64,000 nucleotides of DNA. Source: Rhynchosporium graminicola (taxonomy: Eukaryota; Ascomycota; Leotiomycetes; Helotiales; Ploettnerulaceae). The notes below the pieces were generated by a model, which was not told the origin of the DNA, made no database searches, and saw only the letters and a program-made list of their open reading frames with translations. Below are positions 11,098 through 22,744 of this stretch, piece by piece; position 1 is the first letter of the stretch; every line of letters begins with the position of its first letter. The DNA is taken from assembly GCA_900074885.1 (NCBI GenBank), contig FJUW01000004.1:868001-932000 (forward strand). Reading direction: 5' to 3'. The position numbers and the translations under genes were made by a program.

Positions 11098-11502
11098 GTC
11101 ATTGACCTTGGTTGGATGAGATCATTTGGACTTCAGGGTGGATGTGATGACTCTTGAGTATCCTTAAGTGGCGTTAACTTTAGTTGAAAAATAGAGTTCA
11201 CTGCGAGGAATGAAGGTAGACTTCTGTCATACTTTGTTTGCGGAATAATTGTAAAGTACTTTGAAATCAAAGTTATGTAATGCTCATTCCTGATTTGAAT
11301 ATCATGCTCCCCATCCCAATATCCGAGTAATATGCAACGCTTGAAGGCTTGTCAAATGTGAAAATATCAGAGCCAACCAATGGAGTAGTCGGTGTGTATC
11401 TTACCCAGATTCGCCATAGCCGTCCGTCCCAAAATGCCCTACGTTGCCTGATCCAAAGATGCCTGAGTTGAACGCCCATTGCAAATCCCAAGTCGAACAT
11501 GT
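11098..11502. other. Convergent intergenic spacer
   Basis: Lies between the 3' ends of the small acidic gene and kha1. AT-rich around 11,170-11,300, compatible with 3' UTRs and polyadenylation sites. No gene seen. Confidence 0.4.
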
Positions 11503-14500
11503 TTAAGACTCCTGAGCGCGTAAACCAGCCTTAATAACCAAAACACTGCCTCTGATTCCTCCAGAGATGATGGCTTCAGCAACAGGGCCAAGCGTCTTGC
11601 GCATCTCATGGTTGTTGACATGGAAGTTTTCCATGTTTCGTGAATGCTTGCCTCTACCAACGACTATCAGATCACCCGCATTCTTGGGAGATTGACCAAT
11701 CTCCTGTCTGGCGTGGTTGAGACACTCAGTGATAGGAATCGTAGTTGGGACATCAACGAAGACAACTCGACTGGTCAGTGACGCCGAAAGACAGTCGCGA
11801 AGGGTGTGTAAGAGAGCCACATCTTGAGCCGCCGTTGTATACAGAGTCTCTGTATCGATTCTCTCTGTGATCGAAAGTTTGGAGGAGTTTCCGGGGATTG
11901 AAGATGACGGAGCTCCTTCATTTATGACTTCGGGGGTCTTTTCGCTTCCTGACTGAATTGGTGTGTTGAAGTGAATAACAGTAACAGTAATGTTGCTATT
12001 TTGTGCAAGTTGGAGAACAAATCGTAATGCTACGCGATCATCGACACCACCAAAGAATGGGAAGTAGACGTGATGACTTCGGTCAGCAACGGGTGATATG
12101 ATGGCTTCCCGGTGACTTCGCAGACTTAGACCACTGATCGTCCGTTTAAGCTTTGGCTCTGAATTCGACGATGGACCACCAAATCCACGATTGAAAAAGA
12201 CCGCAATATTACAGATAGCAGTCTCGAGTGTTTTCTGTACAAACGCGTCTTGAACACTAGCTGAGAGAGAATCGTGGACTGTACCAAACTCAGTAGAGCT
12301 ATCTTGGTCGTTCCATGGAATCAAAACAAGGTCAGAAGAGTGATTGGAAGCCTGGCTGGTCAGAGTCTCGGCATAAGAATCTTCAGGGACAATGGATACA
12401 TCTCCAGAAACTGCGACATTGTTGAGTTGCGCAAAAGTGCGGAATGCGTTAACGACTGGATCTCTTCGACCATAGTCCTCTAGTTCAGAGCTCTGCATGA
12501 CGGAGGATGTTCGTTCTGTAAGCTCTAAGATGCGAACACCGTGAACCTCCAATGGGCGTTTCGATACGACTGAGGATACAAGGTCGGAAGCTTCACCCTC
12601 GGGAACCGATGCAAGCTCGCTCTTGGTTTTATGGACCTTGGTACTCACTGTAGCCCTGTCACCGCCCAAAAGAGCAATGAAAGTGAACAGACTTGGCAGA
12701 CTATCGAGTCTGAGATAGACAAGGAGCTTTCGGACTTGGGTGTTGCGAAGCTTTTCAGCTGAATCTTTGGGGCTGTCACCGTCCGCGAGCAAGCGGTTTC
12801 CATCCCAGTCAATTTCCCCTCGCTTCCAAGCCTCAAGCTTCTGCTGATACCAAGGTGGATAAAGAGCAAGAACCATGGGAGTTGTTGCAACGGTTGTAAC
12901 GAGAGCCATCACAACAAACATGGTGAATGTTCTTGTCGATAGAATCTTAGCTTGAAGACCGATATTCTAGAGATGATTAGCGAGCTTTGGAAAAGTCAGA
13001 GAAGATGATTTACCAAAACAATCAGTTCGACTAAACCCTTGCAACTCATCAAACATCCGATGGTAAGAGACTCTCGCCAAACGAGTTTATTGGCTCGCGC
13101 AGCAAGGGTGCCACCGATGATTTTACCGGCAAAGGCTATTACGATGACTCCAATGACGTAGCCCCAAGTGACTCCATCATTCAGGAGCCCTAGGTTGGTA
13201 CCGAGACCGGATAAGGCAAAGTAGAGCGGCAAAAAGAGAACAGATACTAGATCTTCAATTTTTTCAGTGAGCTTGATAGCAAAGCCTCCGTCGTGAGGAC
13301 AAATGAGTCCTACCAAGAAGGCTATAGTCCCTGGTTAGCAACCGAATTGAAAATGCGGCATGATAACTTGCCTCCAAAAATGGCATGAACTCCAATAATT
13401 TGGGTAAACCAAGATGATGTCAAAACCAAAAGAATGGTCACCGCCATCATGCCTTGTGTTGGACCATTTTGAATACTTCCGGATCGGCGCAAGAAATACA
13501 TGAAAACTGGGCGAATGGCATAGACGAGGAAAAGAATCCACCCTACTGCAGCAAGTAGAACGTACAGCGCTGCGATACCAGAGCCGTTGTTGACTAGGGC
13601 CACACACAATGCGAGGAGAATCCAGCCAACAACATCGTTTCCAACGCCTGCAGCCAAGACTGTAACTCCGACAGCAGTTCCAAGAAGCTTCAGCTCGGTC
13701 AGAATACGACAAAGGACTGGAAAAGCGGTGATCTAGCAACTCGTTAGCTTCATACTTCCATTTCTGAAAAACTGCTTACAGATAATGCTGTTCCAATAAA
13801 CAGCATATAAACTCCGAAACTGATTTCCACGATTCCCTCATCGGTTCTGAACTGATGGTAGAGACCCCATGCAATTCCACAGCCCAAGCCAAATGGAAGA
13901 GCCATACCAGCCAGACCGACACTCAATGCCACTCGCCAATTTGTGATGAACATGCGCATGTTGACTTCGAGGCCAACCAGGAATAAGAAAAGGATCAGTC
14001 CCAAGTTGGCCACGAGATTGAGACCCGCCATAGAAGACTTTGGAAATATGGCATCTTCGAAGCCCGGAATTCGCATCAATACTGAAGGGCCCAATATAAC
14101 TCCCCCGATGACTTCCGCAATGACTCGAGGTTGTCGAAGCTTAGCGAGGGGAAAGTGAAGGATCCGGCAGAAAATGATAATGATTCCTGCCTGTAGTAAT
14201 ATCAGCCTCTGCTTGTCATGAAATTTTGCATTGCCTCCAACTTGACATGTATGGAACAATCACACATAACGGCCGGGTTCTTGCAGAGCAGCAACATGTC
14301 TGCGGCATGCGAGCAGTCAAGCTACACAGCTCCGCAGACTTCGGATGAAACGGTTTCCACAGCTTCGAACCAGGCCCCCGGGATTTTTTCTATATGCCAG
14401 AAATCCTCCGAACATGAATAATAAGCACTTCCCCTACCTGGATAATGAACAGGACAACAGGATATTTAGGATCGTAAGTCGTAGGGTTCAATCCCTCAAT

Positions 14501-14596
14501 GACTCCTCCCTGCGGAGCAGCACGAGAGCCAGTTGGTGTGGGAGAGGCAGAGGATAGGACGGTCCTCGACGCTGTGGCTAACATTGAAGAAGACAT
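11503..14596 (-). CDS. kha1: K+/H+ antiporter of the Kha1 type (CPA2 family), five exons
   Basis: Organellar K+/H+ exchanger of the CPA2 family; in yeast it acts in Golgi/endosomal membranes and supports pH and K+ balance. Exons: 14596-14438, 14190-13780, 13732-13372, 13321-13014, 12966-11503, giving 900 residues, close to yeast Kha1 (873). The first half has about 12 membrane segments with family motifs: '[19 protein letters not shown]', '[12 protein letters not shown]', '[13 protein letters not shown]', and the Asn-Asp pair (N222-D223) in '[16 protein letters not shown]', expected in the ion-binding core. Then come '[17 protein letters not shown]' and '[16 protein letters not shown]'. The second half is a long cytosolic region with nucleotide/USP-like character. 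Intron 3 (13371-13322) has a GC donor (GGAG|GCAAGT) and restores the conserved 'FGAFLVG' reading. The start ATG opens a short Ser/Ala-rich leader. Confidence 0.94.
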
Positions 14597-17500
14597 GATG
14601 GTCGAATCTTTGGTAACGAGAGGTCTGTGACTGCGTTCGCTCGCTGGTCACGCTTGGTACCGAACAGACGGTAAACGAGGAATGCCCTTCAGGAGATTGA
14701 TATTTAAGTAGGACGCAACATGATCAGACGAGGGGAGAGTCTGACATATGTAATTGTAGAGCGGGAGGAAGAGTGTTTGACGGTGAAGAGCTTGGCGAGG
14801 TGTGCAGTGGAGTGAACAGAAGAGGTGAATGGCCATGGAGATGTTGAGGCTGTGGCGGGGGAAATGCGCGCTCCGGAGGGGTGGGTTGGGCGGCGCGACA
14901 CCATTTCAGCGACTCAGCGTAGGAGATGATCGACTCAAGCAAAGGTCCTTCCTTTGTGCAGGTCACAATACTGTAGGAATTGCACGATTGTAATTCAATA
15001 TCAGGCTCCGAAGTACGGCAAGCAGGTAGCGATCTTACACTTACAGTGCTCCTTACACAACGTCTTCTTGCTATTTTGTTACAATACTTCTGTGACAGCG
15101 CTTGGAGCACCATCTCGAACTATCATTCATGTACACGGGAAGTCTGTATCGGCGCGCTGCGCTCACGGACTTGGGGAATCCTTGAACCTTCTAGGCTAGG
15201 GCTCTAGAACCAATTGCAACAACTCTAACAGTGGATATTTGCGCATCTTACAGGGAGCTGCCCCTTGGGTTGGTTACGGAGCTAGAACCTCAAGACATCC
15301 CTCATCTTTCGTTCCCTGCTACCTCTCAAGTCCTGCCTCTTTGCTGTTGTTGCTGTATTGCTATTGCAGATGATCACATCTCACTCCCGTCGATTGCAAA
15401 ATGTTGGCATTATGAGCTGAAAGTTCCACTAAACCATTCATTCATTTATCAGGTGCGGTTTCAGTACGCATTTCTTCATGTATGGTTCTGCTATCCTGCA
15501 GGCCTGGGCGAGGCTGTCATGAGACCACTATAGTGGCTTAATCATACCCAGCAGGTGCAGCACATCTGGGGATTGTCCATGGCAAGTCTCTTGGAAACCC
15601 GAATCAGTGAAGGGGCATGAGGAAGTCATCTGCTGCTTCTCGCAAGGATTGATGGTTGCGATCTACGAAAACCCACCTTGGCAAATTCGTAAGATCGGAA
15701 GATAAGAAATGAAGACACGCAATCACTCCGCTTCATTCAGCCCGGCTCGTGAGAACAAACGGTCTTCCCAAGTTCGAACACAGTATCCGGACTTGCGAAT
15801 GGCTTGCTGCAAGTGCCGCTTGATTTGGGATTGGAATAAGCTTTTGAGACGTTCAGGACGAGTTCACATGACCACTGGCAACACTTTGCTTCTGTCGTTT
15901 GGATTCAATTTGTTGATCTAGCCTGCCTAGCTGTACCGTATCTACTATTCCGAGCTAATGAGATTCGGCAAAGTGTACCTACCACCATGCTGTCCACAAC
16001 AAGTGTTGTGTAGTAGTCGGATACAAACCTCAAAAACATCAAAGTTTACCAGATGTAGCTTTGGGTCACAGCAAGATTGAATGGCTCCTGAGACGGAATA
16101 ATCAGGATAACATTAAACCTGGGCAATTTCAGTGCTAGAAATGGCCTCATGATCTACCTGCAACACTTACTCTGGCCAAAAAGTGTACAGCCAGATACCG
16201 AAGTCGACACTTCTGAAGCATCTCCATTACCGACACGTCGATGCTTCTGCGATCCTACATCTCTTGAAAGAATCGCCACCATGGTGAATGCATCCGGAGT
16301 CGTTGCTCGAGACTTTGCTCACCAAAGAAAGCCAAAGACAGCAGGGCCGCCATCCAGTTGGCGATAGCGATTTTTGAGCAATCACATTCCACAACACCAT
16401 TTACTGCATACTTTGAATAGCTGGAGAAGATTTTTGGATACCAGAGGCGGTTCGCAATTCCGACGTAGCACTGTCCTTAGATTGTCGCTTGAAAGGATAT
16501 CTTGAGAGATGGTCAATTCATTGAAGACGTGCGGGCTGCATTGTTGATTAGATGCCAGTTAGCTCTTTCCGCTGGCTAATTCTGTTTTCACAATCTTTGC
16601 ATCGCTTTTCTACAAACTCATAGAGGAAAGGAACAGTTCCTCCAAAACAATGGATCTAGTTCCGTGAAATGTCTCTTTTTGCGAGAATAGTTTTCCATTC
16701 AAACAAGCCAACTTCGTAAGAATACACACACTCCTATAAAAACGGGTGCAAATCCCGGTATAAGTTTCAGCGGCGTAGACACAGTGCATTTGCTCATACG
16801 TCTCGAGGCATGATGCCGACCTGTAGATGACGAACAAGTATTGCTGTATCACGAGAAACTATCTTCACCAACCAGTCAAAGTAGTAAAATCCACAACGTG
16901 GGCACATTCAGAAGAAGGGCCTTAACAGCTGTGCAAACAATCTTGCGGAAACTTCTATCCAAGACCGCCTCCGAAAATTTATCTCAATGTGGCGGCGGCC
17001 CAGGCCGAGATGTGTCCATCATCTACGAAGTCATGCAAAGTCGTGATACATGACATGCATTCTCGGTACATCGTCACTGCATACCATAGCACAGCACATG
17101 GCATAGCACAATAGCTGAAACACCAGAGCCCTTTTACCCGGACCCCTTCTCTCTTGCTTCCTCCTTGTGTTCGTCCACAACTTCCTTTCATCTTACTTTT
17201 TTTCTCACAAGCCTCTTCCTCCATCACCGCATTCGCTCATACAATTTCCCCGAAAATTATCCCAGCTGCAAGAACCATCTGTAAGCTGTTGGCTACCTAA
17301 ATATAGTAGGCAAGTATTTTCGTCTCTAGCCTATTCCTAGACCAGACACCCGTATGATACCACAGCAGCTTCAAGGCTGTACATGAGCTGGTAACGCAGC
17401 ACGACAGCTGTCAAACTCGCATCCCTCTCCGAGGTATTGGTACCCAACAACACCCTCTCCTTCGCCACTAATGCACATCGTTCCTCTGCTCCGAAACAGA

Positions 17501-20500
17501 GTTCAACTTTGCTAACCGCCCCTAACAACATATTGCAGAAGCCGATGCTGGGGATTCCTCGTCTCACTTCCTGTCGACCCAAATCATTTTCGTGCAGAGC
17601 TGCTAAACACTCGAGTTATATATGATATGTCCAATATGAGGATGTTATGCAAGAATGACAGCATTCTGATACCAAGACACTTTCACTGAAACTAGGATAA
17701 TATTGGTGGTGTTCTCATCAGTGTGATCAAGTCCCAAGAAATACTTCCCGAGACTGCCTTAAAGCGAGCGAGGCCTACCAATTGCATCGAACTCTTGCTT
17801 ATATTCGTGATACATGTTTCAGTACCTGATGACTGCTAAGGAAAGAGACAGGTAGATAGAGAATGTGTTTTTGAAGAAGGCTTTCAAGAAAAGTATGGGC
17901 TATCTCAAAGTCGCTTCGAGAGAGATCTGTTACCTCGCTTCTGCTCCACGTAATCAACAAAATCCTTTCTCCAACGCTGCGCTACCTTTATCCTCCGAGA
18001 CTACCAGTCTCAGAGGTCAAGTCATGAACATTCATCGCCGCTATCCCAATTTCATTAGCCCACTTCTCATTTAAAGTGCTGAAGTCTGCACAACGATCCG
18101 AACAGCTTCACCTCTTAGAAGCCCAAGGCTTTGAGGATGACCAGGGTCTCGGGACTAAAGAATTAACCCTTTATTGGACACCATATACAGTGAAGACAAA
18201 CCAGACCCTAAAAATTGAAGATGGGAGATTTTGAGGCACATAGAACAATATTCTTCAAAGCTTACAGCAGCGACCATCACCCTAGCCATAGAACTCCTAT
18301 TGAATTAAAATGTCATTCTAATCAATACCTTCTGCCAGAACGAGAACACTGTAAAGAAGGCGCGCAGGTAAATTGGGTAAGCAGCCTGCATACACGTCTA
18401 ATGGAGTGGAGAGTCTTGGAATTCATTGTTAATTTCAAGTTAGCGAAGCGAGGTTTGAAGTGGCCAATTTAGACTCCTCGATAAGTAGAGATGAGAAGGT
18501 TCTATGAATGTCAGTGGAATCGACATCCCTCATATTAACTCGAAGAGATTTGGTGACGTAGTTATATCTTGAGGAATTAATGATCTCGAAATTATAATAG
18601 TTAGATTTGATGCTAGTAAACAAGCCACCAAGCGTCCATGTACAACAATGACCGCTCCATCTGAGAAGAGAGAGCACCAATACTTGAGACTGAATGTAAA
18701 ATCGTATGGGTCAATGAATGTGACTTAGAATCCAACATCATATATACGAACCTTTTCTGGTAGATTTTGTTTGCCTGGAGTTATCAGGTCATCTTACTGT
18801 GGAAGTTCAAGATTAAGGCGGACTTAATTTCTATGTGGGGAAGCAAGGCACCACTCAAGTAGGACCTCAAAGAGCAGTCTTGTGACCTTGGAATCACCTA
18901 AAATAAGACCTTAAAATTCGAGGTCAACTCTTCAGCGGAATCCTCTCTCGTGACTCTCAAATCATATTAGGAGATTAAATCATGCGTCAAGCCTTCATGT
19001 CGCGGAGACAAAGGAGTATAGTCTCACACTATCCGCGCGGTTCAATCCACCCAGAAAACGGGTAAGAGTCTTGCGCATTCGTTTACATTGGAACTATTCT
19101 GTCTGTGCGAGAAAAGAAGACTGGCTTGTAGACCAGACGAGCTTGAGTACAGCATGCCAAGACGACGTGCCTCTAATTGACGACAGACTAAGGACGGAGG
19201 ACTTCCCAGGCGCAAGCATGTTATCATGAGTGATTTCCCCGGCATAGCAACTGCACACTTCTAAACTGCCTTAAAACGCAGAAGAATGTCCAGGTTAAGC
19301 TGACCATCGAGCTAGTTGATCTTCATTCCATTTCGAGACTTGCTCAGGAAGCAGCCTTTGAGCCTGGAGCCATATCCTTTTATATGAAGATAGGTATCCG
19401 AAGTACATCAATGGCATGAGTAAAGTGCCACTGAACATGTGAACAGACACTTTTTTCTGAGTATCAAGCTGTGCTCAGCTGGGTGGGAGGCGTAGATGGC
19501 TGCGAGAAGTGTAGGCACTAGACCCAAAGGAGTTATCGGACCTTAAACTCATTTACGTGATTTTCTCTATCCCGAGAATATTATTACATGCCTAGTGCGT
19601 AGTGATACAGTTATTGGTGTGTGGCGTAACACATGTTGAGATTAGAACCTGAATGTTCTCAGGGCTGAGAATCCCGGCGAAGAAACGACATTCTTGCATA
19701 AGCTGTCCATAGATGGAAGTTTGCAATGTTCTGGTCCTTCTAAATCGACCGTGTCATAGAAGAAGTCCTCTTTTCTCGACCCCAACTCTGTGAATAGATG
19801 AAAGGCGTACGTAACAGTGACAGGAAAGAAGGAAATACGTAAGCAGAAACCCAGGAACAGAACAACTTGCTCCACAATTTTGATCCGCAGCATCTGTGCC
19901 ATCTATAGCAGCATATGTCCATCAAGGGATAGCAACGCTGCTTTATAATTGAAGAGCGCAGAAATCAATTGGTTGCAATCTCCACAGATTGATAGAAGCA
20001 AATAATGAAAAAGGATGCTGCCAGAGATCTCGCATCAAACCGAAAGAGGTATGAATGAAGTTTCCCAATGCACTGAACGAGCTAGAAAGTAGCAAGGGAT
20101 CAAGGCAAGTTGGAAACGGCAATGCCTCGTGCGCTCGATTCCAATTTCCCCTACGACCCCTGTACGAGGAAACAACAGGAAACAACGCATCAAGTAGCGA
20201 GGATTGGAAGAGTCCATTTGACCGAGATTCGAGGTCATGAATCAGACGTGGGCCAGCCGCGCGACATCTAAGTCCGAAGTCACCGAAGACAGGACACCTA
20301 CCACGGACGAGGAGCAGAAGTCCGGACCATTCCAAATTCCGTAGACAGGATGAGAAACTCCGCTGGTGTGCACAAGGGCTCAGTCATATTCCACCAACTC
20401 CGAATGGACAGTGAAGGTTTGCCAATGACTCGCTCAGGCATTGTTTAGTATTCGGCTGTCATAGATCATGACAGGAAGGCCAGGGACAAAGAAAGAGTTT

Positions 20501-21931
20501 CGTGTCATCCTAGATAGACTTTTTGGCACAGGAAAACGCGATAGAGTATCAGTAGCGGGATCTCAATAAAGCTTTTGCATTGGTAATTTATGCGCATCTC
20601 GAGAACCGGAAGTGGATGCCCAAGGTATTTGCCGAGTCAGATTCCAATCGGCCACATGGCCCCCAGGTTCTAGACAGTTCCGGGGGATGGACGTGACAGG
20701 GAGCTCTGTTGATGTCCTGGGGGCACATTGTACTAAAGTGTTTGATAGGGCACCAGTAAGGTCTTGATTGTTGAATTTTCATAGGGCTGAAAGTATGCTT
20801 TTGATAATGCTGGAAACACGGGATGCATCAAAAGGGTGTCAATGGGGGTGGAATCATGGCAAGACAGACTAAGGAACACCTAGGTCGGATATGCCGTCAA
20901 AAGAATGGATGGCACTATAGAAACTGGTGATTCGAGCAAAGGGATGTGTGGGGTGATATCGAAGGAGGGGAAATAATGTGGCTATTTGTCAGCACGACAG
21001 CAGGCTGGTTGGTGAACATGTTTCTCGGTGGAAAGGAAGCTCAAGATTGATTTTCTTGATTAGTAAGAGTGTTGATGGAGTCGCATTGCTTCGTTGCCTC
21101 GTCGTCGTTGCGCAGAGCATGATTCAATGACGAATCGGGAGTTTGAACTTATATCTGACTTGGAAAGTACAGCGTTGGCGCTTTCAATATCGAAATTTGT
21201 ATACTTGAAACGATTTATCATAGCGTGTCGAATGGCTGTTGGAACCACTCATCAACTGCAGCGTGCTAGACCTAGGACAGGCGACTAGAAGAAGTGATTA
21301 GGATCCTGATTGCTGTTGGCCTAGCTGATACCTGCGGCTGTACTGAAACGGTCAAGCACGAGGATTGACGCTATGTAACACAATATTGTGATAGGGCGTG
21401 ATGAAGGGAGATTGATGATTGCTTCTTCGACAAGTGTGCATTACAAATATACTAGAAGCGAGGTAATTGGATGAGGAGGGCATGGGCTTTGATTCGGCCG
21501 ATAGGATAGTAAGCTTCTGGCTGTAATCGTCGGAAATTTCTGCGACAACTATTATGAGGCTTCATACCAACATTGGGAGTGAAACAAATGGGAAATGCCC
21601 GTCGGATGGCCTCATCCGAGACGTTCTACCATCAATTTGCTGGCCTCATGTTTCCAAAGACGCAGCCAGAGCAATTAATATATCGTGCATGGCAAGAGAA
21701 CCGTGACCCAATTTGTATCTTCCGTCGAGCTGCTGGCTGAGAAAAGACGCAAAGGACTAAGTGTGGCATATTTATAGCAAAAGCGGCTCTGCTATGATTT
21801 ATGACACTACACAAGATCCATAGATTCAGCCAAACCAAGTCCGCTCCTCGTTTCTTGGGATTTCAACTTTCATAAACTGGTGGGGCGTTGCCTTCTTTGA
21901 GTTATCGCTATACAGCTCATCTCTTCCGTAG
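14597..21931. other. 7.3-kb gene-poor stretch
   Basis: Upstream of kha1, no supported gene until the 3' end of the CIA30-domain gene. All ORFs are below about 130 codons, overlap in several frames, begin without context and show no domain, signal peptide-plus-cysteine pattern or splice continuation that I can defend. The longest, minus strand 20335-19943, is composition-driven. No terminal repeats, transposase or reverse-transcriptase motifs, tRNA or rRNA were seen. Base composition is mixed, not uniformly AT-rich. Confidence 0.45.
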
Positions 21932-22744
21932 TCATGCTTTGAAAAATGCTGCTAGTGAATTGATGGAAAGTGAAAAATCTCCCTCTTGGGTTCCAAAAAA
22001 ACTATCAAAATTAGTAAGGCCTCTGAGAGAGGCAAGAGTCGGAACTACCTCCGCATCATGAAGCTGATTCTTTTGATTTGCTTCAGGTCCAACGGCTTTG
22101 CATCTGGCAGCTCCCGGCCCCTGTAGGTAGCCTTGAAATCGTCCCAGTATACTAGAATAGGATCTTGGAGTCAGCATTCCCTAGTCTGGAAAGTAGAGAC
22201 CAGAGTTAGAGAATTTGACTCGGGAGGGAGAGATAGGCTTTAGCCATCCTCACACGTGCTCGAAAAGGAACAAGAAAGTCAATGAACACTTACCATACAC
22301 CTTTTTACCACCCGATTCGACTTCGAAGTCATATTCCCAGCTGACTGAGCTTTGCTCTCTTCCATCTGAGCTTGGTGGCAGCAGTGCATCCTTCAATGTC
22401 AGGGTATAATGCTTCTCGTCCGACTTGGTAATATCCAGCACTAGCCCGTCGTAATTCGACAAGTCCCAAATGCGGTCTTCACCAGTCGTCCGTTGCGATG
22501 CGAATCCAGCACCACCTAGGGTTTTTATATCGAGATTTCCGTGAAATACAGCAGTAGGAGAGGTTGGACTGCAGGTGAAATACGAAATGGAAGTGCCGTT
22601 CCTTACTCGATCATCGGAAGAAGTCCAATCGAGCGGGGACCACGGCCTGCAAACTTGAGTCAGTTTAATGCTCCGTATGCCACTGAAGCTTGCTACTTAC
22701 TTGTCTCCCCCAAATACCGACATTACAGAGTATAGTGAAGCCAT
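21932..22744 (-). CDS. CIA30-domain protein (NADH:ubiquinone oxidoreductase intermediate-associated protein 30 family), four exons
   Basis: Exons: 22744-22701, 22646-22294, 22151-22049, 22001-21932, encoding 189 residues; introns of 54, 142 and 47 nt, all GT-AG. The family (PF08547) includes mitochondrial complex I assembly factor CIA30/NDUFAF1, but short fungal members are often non-mitochondrial proteins of unknown role. Diagnostic blocks are 'PWSPLDWTSSDDRVRNG', 'AVFHGNLDIKTLGGAGFASQ', 'WDLSNYDGLVLDI', 'LPPSSDGREQSSVSWEYDF', 'YWDDFKATYRGRE' and 'SFFGTQEGDFSLSINSLAA'. The N-terminus 'MASLYSVMSVFGGDK' has no clear presequence, so this is probably the short single-domain type and not the assembly factor itself. 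It is the only clear gene for kilobases on either side. Confidence 0.88.

Noticed and set aside
14470..14500. GGGTTCAATCCC resembling a tRNA T-arm
   Set aside because: It falls in the coding sequence of kha1 exon 1 and lacks the other tRNA arms.
19030..19052. GGTTCAATCC resembling a tRNA T-loop/B-box
   Set aside because: No A-box, no acceptor-stem pairing and no cloverleaf within 90 nt.
19943..20335. 130-codon minus-strand ORF in the gene-poor tract
   Set aside because: Overlapping ORFs in other frames, no ordered motif and no splice continuation.
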